Of a DNA stretch of 46,908 nucleotides, positions 9,060 to 18,165 are shown one piece after another (position 1 is the stretch's first letter; each line of letters opens with the position of its first letter). Under the pieces are notes generated by a model that was not told the origin of the DNA, did no database searches, and saw only the letters and a program-made list of their open reading frames with translations. Made by a program: the position numbers and the translations under genes. Source of the DNA: Candidatus Thorarchaeota archaeon AB_25 (lineage in GTDB: Archaea; Asgardarchaeota; Thorarchaeia; Thorarchaeales; Thorarchaeaceae); the NCBI GenBank assembly GCA_001940705.1, contig MEHG01000006.1:1-46908 (forward strand), in the 5' to 3' direction.

Positions 9060-12000
9060 AGACCTATCATGTGATCATAGCCCTACTTGTCGTCTGCGCA
9101 CTTGCAGGACTGCAACTCCAGACGACTGATACGGGTGTACAACCCGTTGCAATCACGAGTCCACAGGTTCAACAGGTTCCACACTCAATCGCAGAGATTG
9201 CACCGTTCGACACAGCCATTGTTTGGTCCACCACAGTGGGCAACCAGGTCGTAGATGTTGTTGTCGACAATTTCGATGCAGATGTGCGAGATGAGGTGGC
9301 AGTCATCGTTCAAAATGGTTCTTTATTCCTGTTCGATGATGACAGCTCACTGTTGTGGAAGCTGAAACTTGGCTCGACACCACATGCACTGGCCTCATTT
9401 GATGGCACAGCCGCCACCGGTCAGGAGATGCTCATAGGAACAGACTCTGGCATTGTTGTAGTCGGAGCTAATAAGGCAGTTCAGATGAACATGTCCCTCC
9501 CAGAGCCGGTTTATGCTGTTGCAGGTGGTAATTTCGATGCAGATGGACTTGAAGAGGTCGTTGTGGGCTGTGACGACTTCTACGTCTATGCTTTCGAGAT
9601 TGACACGACTCCAGAGTGGAGTTATTTAAGCAATGGCAGGGTGCGTTTGCTTGATGTTGCGGATATTGACTCTGACTCTCGAGCTGAAGTGGTTGTGGCC
9701 TCTGAGGGAAGGCGGTTCACCCTCTTGCAGGACACAGGCGCTATGCTGTTCGAGAAGACAAGCGCCACTGCTATCAATGTGGTCGCCATGGGAGACCTCA
9801 CTGCGGCTGCAAACTGGGATATTCTCTACGGTAGTAGCAATGGAACCCTAGCTGTCTGGTACGACACCGGAACGCTTGCTTATGGCCTAGACCTTGAGGA
9901 CAGTGTCACTTCCCTTGAGGTAGGTAATCTAGTTACAGGCGGTAGGCACGAGTTTGCTCTCGGGACAGATGCCAATCAACTTCGCGTCTATGACTCAGGT
10001 GGCGCATTGCTCTGGAACAAGACCCTAGGTGGTGTGCCCAATGAGATACTCTTCCCGAACGTTGGAGCGACAACCAATGCACAAGTCCTCGTTGGAATTC
10101 CCAACACGCTTAACACCTATAATGCAACAGGATGGCGTGTAAACCAACTCACTGCCAACGGTTTCACTGGTGCTCTTGCATTTGGAGACCTCGACAACTT
10201 TGGCGGCGACGAATATGCTTTTGGTACCAATTTCGGAGTAGTGTCATCCTATGGACGCGACTTTGACAAAGACCAACTCGCAGACGCTCGCGAGATCATC
10301 ATTGAGGGGACATTATACGACGACTCAGACTCGGACAACGACAATTTGAGTGATGGACAGGAAGTCCTGACCTACGATACCAATCCTCTTGCAGCTGATA
10401 CTGACGGAGACAAACTCTCAGACTTTGCAGAGGTCATCACCCATGGGACCGATCCCAACGAAGCGGACTCGGATTCAGACAATCTCACTGATTGGCAGGA
10501 GATCTACCTCGGGACCAATCCAAATCAGGCGGATACTGACGGAGATTCACTTACTGACTACGAAGAGAACAATGTGACTCTCACCCTTCCAACAGACCCA
10601 GATAGTGATTCTGATGACATCAATGATGCACAGGATGACAACGATGGGGATGGGCTCACTAACATCCAAGAGGTTCGTCTGTCCAAGACCGATCCCAATG
10701 ACGTCGACTCGGATGGAGATCTCATAACAGACTATTATGATGACCAGGACGCGGACAATCTTGCCAACTGGAAAGAGATACAGGTCGGCACTGGTTTATA
10801 CGACCCTGATAGCGATGATGACCTCCTGCTCGATGGATATGAAGTGAAGACAAGTAAGACCTCACCATTGAATGAAGATACAGATGGAGATTCGCTTACA
10901 GACTTTGAAGAAGTGATGATTGTCCACTCAGACCCACTCAAGGCGGATGGGGACGAGGATGGACTTTCAGACTATGACGAATATGTCATCTACGGTACCG
11001 GTGTGTTGGACAGTGACAGTGATGATGACACATTAAGTGATGGAGCAGAGGTCAATACCTACTTCACGGACCCGTTGAACAACGACACCGACTCTGACCT
11101 CATTTCAGATGGACTAGAGGTGAAGGTCTGGAAATCTGACCCCAACTCTGCGGACACTGACCTCGATAATCTCAACGACTATTTAGAATGTTACGTCTGG
11201 CACACAAACGTCACAAACAGTGATACAGACGGAGATACATTGGGAGACGGTCTGGAGGTTCTCACCTACGGCACAAATGCCTCTCTTGTAGACACGGACT
11301 TCGACCTAATTCGTGACCCTGATGAAGTCAAGTACCTTTCCAGTGGATGGGACCCCACGAATCCAAACACCTTCGATGCAGGCACGCTAGACGGAAACTG
11401 GGACTTTGACGGTGACCGTCTCACTAACTATCAGGAGATCTACCTGACACGGACGAATCCGACACTCATGGACTCGGGAGGACTACCTCTCACTGATGAC
11501 CTTGAGGATAGTGACCTTGACGGGTTGAACAACTACGATGAGTTATACGTGACCTTCACACATCCTAGGAGACCGGACACAGATGAGGACAAAGTAAAAG
11601 ATGGAGACGAGGTATTAATCCTGCTCACAGATCCCAACGATGAGGATAGCAACGATAATGGCATCACTGACTATGACGAGGACTTTGACGATGATGGGTT
11701 GAGTAATGGAATCGAGCTCTACATTACACAGACGCTACACAATGATAGTGACACGGATAATGACCTCATATCGGACTATTATGACGATGAAGATGGTGAC
11801 TCCCTCGAGAACTGGTTCGAGGTGGAGATGACCGGGACCGACCCACTCTACAACGACACGAACGATAACGGTGTCTTCGATTGGGAGGAGGACCCGGACA
11901 ACGATGAACTAACCAATCTAGAGGAACAGGAGAACGACTGTGACCCATTGGCTGCAGACACTGACTTAGACCAATTAACTGATGGCGAAGAAGTTCTCTA

Positions 12001-15000
12001 CACCCACACAGACCCTACTGACAGCGATGATGACGATGATGGGCTATTAGATGGACAGGACGACCAAGACAATGACGGTCTCACGAACCTTGAAGAACTG
12101 CGAACCTACGACACGAATGTCACCCTCTGGGACACTGATGGAGACCGAATCCGAGATGGGCTTGAGATTGATGTGGGTCTCAATGCCACCAACCCGGATA
12201 GTGATGATGATGGTTTGTTTGATGGATGGAACGATATTGTCCCCAATGGCATATACGAGCCTCATTTAGGCGAGCGGGGAGAGGATGTCAATGCGAACGG
12301 TGTTGTGAACGTTGGCGAAACTTCGCCCTTCGAAAAAGATAGTGATTTTGATGGTTTGGATGATGCTGAGGAGTACGTCTACGGCACATCCCCAATAAAT
12401 GAGGACTGTGACGAGGACGGTCTATTGGATGGAGAGGAAATTAACGACTACTTCACTAACCCTCTCAACAACGACACTGATTCAGACTTGCTATCAGACT
12501 GGGTAGAGGTTGAGCAGACTCTCACAGACCCTAACAACATGTGGTATAATGGGACCCACACAGATTACATGATTGACAGCGATGGCGATTCACTAACAAA
12601 TGGGGATGAGGTGTACATCTATGAGACAGACCCCGGAGATTTCGATAGTGACAACGATAATATCGGAGATGGAATGGAGGTACTCGTCTACCTCTCAGAC
12701 CCATTGTCAAATGATAGTGATGGTGATGGACTATTAGATAATGAGGAGCTATTCTACGGTACTGAGATCAATATACAGGACACTGATGGTGATCAACTTG
12801 ATGACTTCGTGGAGATCGAGTATCTGGGAACCAATCCCTTGCTACCATCCACATACATGAACGGCACTCTTGATGGAAACCTCGACCATGATGGTGATGG
12901 TCTAACCAATGCAGTGGAGATTTATGGATACCACTCAAACGCCACCTCTAAGGACAGTGATTTAGATGGCCTAGAAGACGGATTTGAGGTGTTTGTATCA
13001 GGTACATCACCTACTGACATGGATAGTGATAATGACCAGCTCAGTGACTATGACGAGTACTGGATCTATCACACGGACCCGAGCGGGAGTGATAGTGACT
13101 CGGATGGACTCAGTGATTATGTTGAGGTCTATGTTTCACTCACTTCACCCACTTCTTGGGACAGCGATGGAGACACATTATCTGATGGAGATGAATGGAA
13201 CACGTACGGGACTAACCCTAACTCCATCGATACAGATGATGACCTTCTCAGTGACAAGCTCGAGTTGGACATAGGCACAGATCCTCTACTGAATGATACA
13301 GACTCGGATACGCTTTCAGACTGGGAAGAGTGGGTTCTCTATGATACTGACCCAACAGAGGCAGACATCGACGAAGATGGATTAAATGATGCAGAGGAAC
13401 TCGAAAACGGTACTGATTGGGAGAACTGGGATAGTGACTTTGACACCATCAGTGACGGAGATGAAGTGAACATCTACGAAACCTCACCAATCAATGATGA
13501 TACAGATTCTGATAATTTAGCAGACGGAGATGAGCTGTTCAACAGCGGTACTGACCCACTTCTAGTGGACACAGATGGTGATACGATTCCTGATGACCTA
13601 GATGACCAGGATGCAGATGGTCTCACAAACGCAGATGAAATATACCTCTACGAAACCAACTGTACTCTGATTGACACAGACTTCGATATGCTATCAGATT
13701 TTGATGAGATATTTGTCTGGGACACCTCACCCAAACTATTTGATAGTGATGAGGATGGCCTCGGAGATTGGGACGAGCTCTTCTACTGGTCTAGCGACCC
13801 CAACGACAGAGACAGCGACGATGATGGTCTGGAAGACTCAGAGGAGGCCCTAACATGGCACACTCTCCTGAACAGCACAGATACTGACATGGATGGCGTA
13901 AGTGACTATGATGAGATTAAGGTCTTCGAGACCGATGCTTTGCACTGGGACACGGATTCGGACTCTATTTCTGATGGTGATGAGCTGTACGTATACAACA
14001 CATCACCCCTACGCAAAGATACTGACTCAGACAAACTTCTCGATGGACAGGAAATCAATGGTTTCTATATGACCTTCAACATCAGTGGTGTGATAGATAG
14101 TCGGTGGGTTTACACGAACCCAAGAGTGAGTGACACTGATCGAGATACGCTTTCAGATTTCGAAGAGGTGAATAGGACAGGGACAGACCCGACACTCTTC
14201 AGTACGCAAGGCAATACCATCTCTGATGCAGACTGGGACATAGACAACGATATGCTCACGAATGCTCAGGAGATTCGATTAACTAAAACCAATCCAAGAA
14301 TCTATGATAGTGATTCTGATGGCAAGTCAGATGGAGCAGATGATGAGGATAGAGACCTACTCACCAACTACTGGGAGTGTGTCCTGACTGAGACTGACCC
14401 GCGAGACCCGGACAGTGATGACAACGGAATCTCAGACTATAATGATGACGAGGATGGCGATACGCTGTCGAACGGTGAGGAGTGTAAGGACTACGGAACG
14501 GACCCACTAGAGAGAGACAGCGATTCTGATGGGCTAGATGATAACGAAGAGATTGAGGTCTGGGGAACAGACCCACTCAACAAAGACAGTGACTTCGATG
14601 GGCTTGAAGATGGACCAGAGGTCAATGATTGGGGAACCATGCCAGACTCTAATGACACAGATTTGGACTGGCTCTCAGACTGGGAAGAGGTGGTCCTAAC
14701 AGGCACTGACCCGACCACCAACATGACACACCCAGGCACACTTGACAGACTATGGGACAGCGATTCTGATGGGCTCACAAACTGGGACGAACTGAGGGTT
14801 TACTTCACACTGCCAAATGACCCTGACTTTGATAATGATGATCTCATTGATGGACTTGAGATCTCCTTGGGCACACAAATCAACGGGGTAGACAGTGACT
14901 CTGACCTTTTGACTGATGGACAGGAGTATCTGCTCTATGGTACAGACCCATTGTTACCAGACAGTGACGGAGATGAGCTTTCTGATTACGATGAGGTGAT

Positions 15001-15877
15001 GGTGTATGAAACTGACCCACTTGAGGAAGACAGCGACGGCGACACCATCAATGACCATGACGAGGTCTTCGGTGTGAATCCTCTGGGAATTGCGACAAAC
15101 CCACTGGAGGATGACGGGGACTTTGATGGACTCAATGACTATGAAGAACTCTTCACCTATGGTTCTAATCCTGCATCTCCAGACGGAGACTCAGATGGCC
15201 TCAGCGACTTCCTGGAGGTCACGGAGTATTCCACCCAACCGATGAACAATGACACGGACTCGGATATGCTCTCTGATGGTGCAGAGGTCAATGTCTATGG
15301 GACAAACCCACTACTGGAAGACACCGATGGTGACGGCATAAATGACTACAGGGAGGTCATAGTACTGGGTACTGACCCGAACAGAAGAGACAGTGACGGG
15401 GATGGCATAATGGATGGCCAAGACTTCCTACCGACGATTCACTGGATATTCCCGATAGCGGGACTCCTCGTGCTGGCGTTCGTGGGTGCAGTGGGCGTGA
15501 AACGGTTCAGAGACACCCACATGGGGGATGAGTTCGTGACCAAGGCAGAGCCTGCGAGCCTGGGCTTAGAGCCTGGCATGGACATTGCGGTGGAATACAA
15601 GATCCGGGACGGGCGCGTCATCTTCGGAGTGGTGGTGCGGAACGGTGCTGACAACCCGATGCAGAACGTGCAGGTGACACTGGGCGTACCGGACCTGACT
15701 GATACAATAAAGACAGAGAACCTAGGCACAGTGGATCCGGACACAGTATCAGTGGCTGAGATTGAGTTTGAGCTGCAGCCTGGTGCAGAGGGTGAGCTCG
15801 TAGGTATGATTGAGTATGACAGCATCGAGGGTGAGCACAAGGTAGTGAACCTGAAGCCCGTGAAGATTGTAGCTTAG
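9056..15877 (+). CDS. Giant surface protein: propeller head, calcium-binding TSP3-like repeats, membrane anchor
   Basis: The 2273-residue protein begins with a signal peptide (VIIALLVVCALAGL). Residues of about 50-400 form FG-GAP-like propeller blades with repeated D-x-D-x-D-x-x-E loops (for example NFDADGLEEVVVG). From about 402 to 2128 it is almost entirely a DSDGDGLSDGxE...YGTDPLxxDTD repeat, thrombospondin type 3-like, each unit carrying Asp-rich calcium loops. A membrane helix lies at about 2129-2150 (WIFPIAGLLVLAFVGAVGV), followed by a basic stop-transfer and a roughly 120-residue cytoplasmic beta-sandwich-like domain. Its ATG overlaps the stop of the ATPase gene, and AGGAGG precedes it. 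By family knowledge such repeats make stiff, calcium-stabilised rods, so an adhesin, receptor or stalk is likely. The tail suggests it communicates with the cell interior. Confidence 0.9.
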   Translation: MKTYHVIIALLVVCALAGLQLQTTDTGVQPVAITSPQVQQVPHSIAEIAPFDTAIVWSTTVGNQVVDVVVDNFDADVRDEVAVIVQNGSLFLFDDDSSLLWKLKLGSTPHALASFDGTAATGQEMLIGTDSGIVVVGANKAVQMNMSLPEPVYAVAGGNFDADGLEEVVVGCDDFYVYAFEIDTTPEWSYLSNGRVRLLDVADIDSDSRAEVVVASEGRRFTLLQDTGAMLFEKTSATAINVVAMGDLTAAANWDILYGSSNGTLAVWYDTGTLAYGLDLEDSVTSLEVGNLVTGGRHEFALGTDANQLRVYDSGGALLWNKTLGGVPNEILFPNVGATTNAQVLVGIPNTLNTYNATGWRVNQLTANGFTGALAFGDLDNFGGDEYAFGTNFGVVSSYGRDFDKDQLADAREIIIEGTLYDDSDSDNDNLSDGQEVLTYDTNPLAADTDGDKLSDFAEVITHGTDPNEADSDSDNLTDWQEIYLGTNPNQADTDGDSLTDYEENNVTLTLPTDPDSDSDDINDAQDDNDGDGLTNIQEVRLSKTDPNDVDSDGDLITDYYDDQDADNLANWKEIQVGTGLYDPDSDDDLLLDGYEVKTSKTSPLNEDTDGDSLTDFEEVMIVHSDPLKADGDEDGLSDYDEYVIYGTGVLDSDSDDDTLSDGAEVNTYFTDPLNNDTDSDLISDGLEVKVWKSDPNSADTDLDNLNDYLECYVWHTNVTNSDTDGDTLGDGLEVLTYGTNASLVDTDFDLIRDPDEVKYLSSGWDPTNPNTFDAGTLDGNWDFDGDRLTNYQEIYLTRTNPTLMDSGGLPLTDDLEDSDLDGLNNYDELYVTFTHPRRPDTDEDKVKDGDEVLILLTDPNDEDSNDNGITDYDEDFDDDGLSNGIELYITQTLHNDSDTDNDLISDYYDDEDGDSLENWFEVEMTGTDPLYNDTNDNGVFDWEEDPDNDELTNLEEQENDCDPLAADTDLDQLTDGEEVLYTHTDPTDSDDDDDGLLDGQDDQDNDGLTNLEELRTYDTNVTLWDTDGDRIRDGLEIDVGLNATNPDSDDDGLFDGWNDIVPNGIYEPHLGERGEDVNANGVVNVGETSPFEKDSDFDGLDDAEEYVYGTSPINEDCDEDGLLDGEEINDYFTNPLNNDTDSDLLSDWVEVEQTLTDPNNMWYNGTHTDYMIDSDGDSLTNGDEVYIYETDPGDFDSDNDNIGDGMEVLVYLSDPLSNDSDGDGLLDNEELFYGTEINIQDTDGDQLDDFVEIEYLGTNPLLPSTYMNGTLDGNLDHDGDGLTNAVEIYGYHSNATSKDSDLDGLEDGFEVFVSGTSPTDMDSDNDQLSDYDEYWIYHTDPSGSDSDSDGLSDYVEVYVSLTSPTSWDSDGDTLSDGDEWNTYGTNPNSIDTDDDLLSDKLELDIGTDPLLNDTDSDTLSDWEEWVLYDTDPTEADIDEDGLNDAEELENGTDWENWDSDFDTISDGDEVNIYETSPINDDTDSDNLADGDELFNSGTDPLLVDTDGDTIPDDLDDQDADGLTNADEIYLYETNCTLIDTDFDMLSDFDEIFVWDTSPKLFDSDEDGLGDWDELFYWSSDPNDRDSDDDGLEDSEEALTWHTLLNSTDTDMDGVSDYDEIKVFETDALHWDTDSDSISDGDELYVYNTSPLRKDTDSDKLLDGQEINGFYMTFNISGVIDSRWVYTNPRVSDTDRDTLSDFEEVNRTGTDPTLFSTQGNTISDADWDIDNDMLTNAQEIRLTKTNPRIYDSDSDGKSDGADDEDRDLLTNYWECVLTETDPRDPDSDDNGISDYNDDEDGDTLSNGEECKDYGTDPLERDSDSDGLDDNEEIEVWGTDPLNKDSDFDGLEDGPEVNDWGTMPDSNDTDLDWLSDWEEVVLTGTDPTTNMTHPGTLDRLWDSDSDGLTNWDELRVYFTLPNDPDFDNDDLIDGLEISLGTQINGVDSDSDLLTDGQEYLLYGTDPLLPDSDGDELSDYDEVMVYETDPLEEDSDGDTINDHDEVFGVNPLGIATNPLEDDGDFDGLNDYEELFTYGSNPASPDGDSDGLSDFLEVTEYSTQPMNNDTDSDMLSDGAEVNVYGTNPLLEDTDGDGINDYREVIVLGTDPNRRDSDGDGIMDGQDFLPTIHWIFPIAGLLVLAFVGAVGVKRFRDTHMGDEFVTKAEPASLGLEPGMDIAVEYKIRDGRVIFGVVVRNGADNPMQNVQVTLGVPDLTDTIKTENLGTVDPDTVSVAEIEFELQPGAEGELVGMIEYDSIEGEHKVVNLKPVKIVA
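10259..15420 (+). repeat. Long in-gene array of Asp-rich TSP3-like coding repeats
   Basis: Over about 5.1 kb the reading frame repeats a unit of mostly 19-27 codons with consensus D(S/T)D-x-DxLSDxxEV-x-x-YGT-DP-x-x-xD. The DNA copies have diverged, with different codons for the same residues, so the array is conserved at protein level and is not a recent nucleotide expansion. Shorter variants such as DDDGDGLTN interrupt the register at intervals. Long open frames on the opposite strand here are by-products of the biased codons and are not genes. Confidence 0.88.
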
Positions 15878-15954
15878 AACCGAAATAGACGCAAAATTCA
15901 AGACTCCAGACCATTAGTGCAACAGGTTGAATCAGTGGAAGAAGGAACAGAGCC

Positions 15955-16233
15955 TTGAGATACAATAGAAGATATCACCCTGCTTTCGCCTGGGGATACT
16001 GGACAATCTTTGCCTGTCTTGTAATCATGGCTATAGCTGCTGTTACAGATGTTATTCCTCTAGCCTTACAACCACGTTTCATTTTTTTGCTGGTAGCCAC
16101 AATGGTTGTAGGAGGAGCAGTCGCAATAATGGGATTCCTCAAGTCATATGATAAAAGGGCGTATCCAGTACTAGTGGCAGTCCTATTGATTACAGTAATA
16201 CTGGTTGTGATCTACTATCTCAACACACGATGA
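15955..16233 (+). CDS. Small three-helix membrane protein
   Basis: A 92-residue protein with a short basic N-terminus (MRYNRRYHP) and three hydrophobic segments at about 14-32, 42-60 and 70-89, ending LNTR. The proposed start is a TTG at 15955 with GAAGGA about ten bases upstream. An ATG at 16027 would cut into the first helix, so I prefer the TTG. It lies 77 bases after the giant surface gene on the same strand and could be the last gene of that operon, or an independent gene. It has no recognisable family motif. It converges with the next gene, five bases apart, and no terminator is visible between them. Confidence 0.6.
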   Translation: MRYNRRYHPAFAWGYWTIFACLVIMAIAAVTDVIPLALQPRFIFLLVATMVVGGAVAIMGFLKSYDKRAYPVLVAVLLITVILVVIYYLNTR

Positions 16234-16238
16234 ATTTT

Positions 16239-16739
16239 CTAAGTTACGAACTCAGTATCCTCGTTCCAAGACCTAGCCTCAGCCTTAAGGAAATCATAAC
16301 CTGACTTGAGGACCGCAAGTAGCTCAATGATACAAAGAAGAAGAATCACCATGAGTCCACCCACAAGGGATCCATTACCAGAATATGCAAACACAAGGAA
16401 TAGCAAGCCTATGCTCATTAGACCACCCCAACCGAATCCCACCTGTTGCCACGTTTCCCGTGGAATCCAGAGAAAGAAGAGTCCTACAAAATCTATGACG
16501 AGCCACATCAAGAAATAATATGTTTCAAGTGTACCGGGAGAGTAAGTAGCAGAGAAAAAACCAAACAGACTGAACAGAACTGCATCTCGTGCGAGATGTG
16601 TACTTCGTAGTATTGTTAATGATGTGTTATGAATTCTTTTTGACATAGGTTGAAAATCTCCCTCACTCTCAATAACATGCTCCAGCAGAGATAAAGTTGC
16701 TGTACTTCCCCCCACCCCATTCCCAAAAAAAAGTGACAT
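16239..16739 (-). CDS. Polytopic membrane protein of unknown function
   Basis: About 166 residues. A roughly 45-residue soluble N-terminus is followed by four hydrophobic segments (around LFSLFGFFSATY, YYFLMWLVIDFVGLFFLW, LMSIGLLFLVFAYS and GLMVILLLCIIELLAVL), ending in a short charged tail. I chose the ATG at 16739 over a TTG nine bases further upstream. Neither has a clear Shine-Dalgarno, and an ATG at the internal MSKRIHN is also possible. No family is recognised. It is tail-to-tail with the small membrane gene at 15955 and 51 bases downstream of the radical SAM gene on the same strand, so it may be co-transcribed with the latter. Confidence 0.6.
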   Translation of the reverse strand: MSLFFGNGVGGSTATLSLLEHVIESEGDFQPMSKRIHNTSLTILRSTHLARDAVLFSLFGFFSATYSPGTLETYYFLMWLVIDFVGLFFLWIPRETWQQVGFGWGGLMSIGLLFLVFAYSGNGSLVGGLMVILLLCIIELLAVLKSGYDFLKAEARSWNEDTEFVT

Positions 16740-16790
16740 GATCAACAAGAATGCAGAGCCATAGACCGAGTGGCTCTGGGAAGGGAGAGT

Positions 16791-17993
16791 CTAGACTTCT
16801 CTAGTATCAGTGGTGTATGCACCCACTGACCGTGCAATCTCTTGGACCTCATTTGGGTGACCGAATAGAGCGCAGGGAGTGTCCTCGTTGGTGAGGAGGT
16901 GCTCATTCTGACGAATGGCTTCGAATAACGGACTTGCTAGCCCCTCTCTGAAGGAGGTATTGGAGAGATTGTGAGTTGCCAAATTAGATACTGGACAAGC
17001 CGTGAGGTCTCCCGAGGGAGTGACATGTGCGAATCCACGACCAGCAGAAACGCAACCGCCAAAATAGTCCTCATCTCCGGGCGAATGGATGACGTACAAT
17101 TTGTTACGTCGACGATATTCGAGGACTCTCGAACGAAACTCTTCACGCTCGGCAGGAGAAAGCATGAGCGTCTTATCATAGGATCCACAGGTGTCGCCAG
17201 TGAGGTTCTCGGCCATCACAGGGATGTATTCGATGAAGACACCCACAAGGATGCCGAGTTTGACATAGTGGTCTAAGTTCTTTTTCTGCATCCAGAATCT
17301 ATAGTTCTCATTAGTGATCGTAACGGAGATGCCGGTTGGGACACCACTGGACTTCAATCGTGTCAGGGTCTCAAGAGCTTGTTTGTGAACACCTTGTCCT
17401 CGACGGGAGTCAGTTGTTTCTTCACTACCCTCGACACTGACAATAACTGCCACATTCTTAGTGCTGCGTAGGCGCTTATGGTCAGTGCGAGTAAGTGCAG
17501 TACCATTGGTCAGGATGATAAAGAACCGGTCATTGAAGGACTCACATAACTCGAGCAAGCCACGGAACATGAAAGGCTCGCCTCCAGCTATGATGAAACC
17601 AAAAACACCCAGTTCACTTGCATCCTTGATGATGTCATACCACTGCGCCCAGTCAAGGGTCTTTCTCGCATCAGAACACTCAGTCCGTGGTCTGTTATCA
17701 AGTGTCCCTACTGCAGCAGCATAACATCCTGCGCAGCTAAGGTTGCATTGAGAGGTGATACTTAGGATCAGAAAGGGAGGTACTCTCAGTCCAGCCTCTT
17801 TGGCCTCACGTCTGAGCTTCTCGGTCTTCTTGTAGGACCGTGCGAGTCTAATACCTGCCCGGATATATCGGGGATTACGAAGCACCCAGGGAACGAAGAG
17901 GCGGGACATGTTAGGATCGAGTCCATCAAGGACCTTCTTCATCTGTCCTGGTGACTTAATTCTATTAGCGTGCTCTTTGACTGTTGTTAACAT
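16791..17993 (-). CDS. Radical SAM protein with C-terminal Cys-rich SPASM-like region
   Basis: The 400-residue protein carries the radical SAM cluster motif CNLSCAGC (CxxxCxxC) near residue 97, followed by a GGEPF motif and a SAM-barrel pattern (VAVIVSVEG, GISVTITNEN). The C-terminus has further Cys residues (FGGC, LTACPVS, TPCALFG) like a shortened SPASM/auxiliary cluster region, so it probably modifies a peptide or other large substrate. The ATG at 17993 is preferred. A strong minus-strand TATA (TTTATATAG, near 18044-18052) predicts a transcript starting around 18020, so the ATG at 18038 would lie upstream of it. It is divergent from a flavodoxin, a plausible electron donor, across a shared operator array. 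Its substrate is unknown. Confidence 0.85.
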   Translation of the reverse strand: MLTTVKEHANRIKSPGQMKKVLDGLDPNMSRLFVPWVLRNPRYIRAGIRLARSYKKTEKLRREAKEAGLRVPPFLILSITSQCNLSCAGCYAAAVGTLDNRPRTECSDARKTLDWAQWYDIIKDASELGVFGFIIAGGEPFMFRGLLELCESFNDRFFIILTNGTALTRTDHKRLRSTKNVAVIVSVEGSEETTDSRRGQGVHKQALETLTRLKSSGVPTGISVTITNENYRFWMQKKNLDHYVKLGILVGVFIEYIPVMAENLTGDTCGSYDKTLMLSPAEREEFRSRVLEYRRRNKLYVIHSPGDEDYFGGCVSAGRGFAHVTPSGDLTACPVSNLATHNLSNTSFREGLASPLFEAIRQNEHLLTNEDTPCALFGHPNEVQEIARSVGAYTTDTREV

Positions 17994-18041
17994 CTTACTT
18001 TCCCAACTTGGTAGCGGCGCGTATGTTATACTACACATCAA

Positions 18042-18108
18042 ATCTATATAAAATGTTTGGTCAAAGCCAAACGTTACGACTGTGCCAAACGTTTAAATAT
18101 CTTCAAAC
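18042..18108. promoter_or_regulatory. Divergent promoter with GTTTGG/CCAAAC operator array
   Basis: Between the radical SAM gene and the flavodoxin gene lie GTTTGG at 18055-18060, CCAAAC at 18067-18072, CCAAAC at 18085-18090 and CAAAC at 18104-18108. The first pair forms an inverted repeat with a six-base spacer, and the CCAAAC copies are 18 bp apart. On the minus strand the array lies directly upstream of TTTATATAG. On the plus strand the copy at 18085 runs into TTTAAATAT (18092-18100), the likely TATA of the flavodoxin gene. The same arrangement recurs at 28984-29100. Confidence 0.7.
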
Positions 18109-18165
18109 TAAAAGATAGGGTAGCCACCGCCTATGAATTTTGAAACATAGGGGAGTTGGAAGATA

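Noticed and set aside
14361-14778. Minus-strand frames in the repeat gene (Ser- and Pro-rich)
   Set aside because: They are shadows created by biased Asp, Ser and Thr codons of the giant gene; no start signal or family likeness.
10259-15420. Tandem repeat region considered as CRISPR-like or as satellite DNA
   Set aside because: The repeats are in a single continuous reading frame, vary at DNA level and encode calcium loops, with no equal spacers.
15439-15965. Minus-strand frames over the end of the giant gene
   Set aside because: They overlap a well-supported coding end, have low-complexity composition and no ribosome site; the GC-rich codons explain them.
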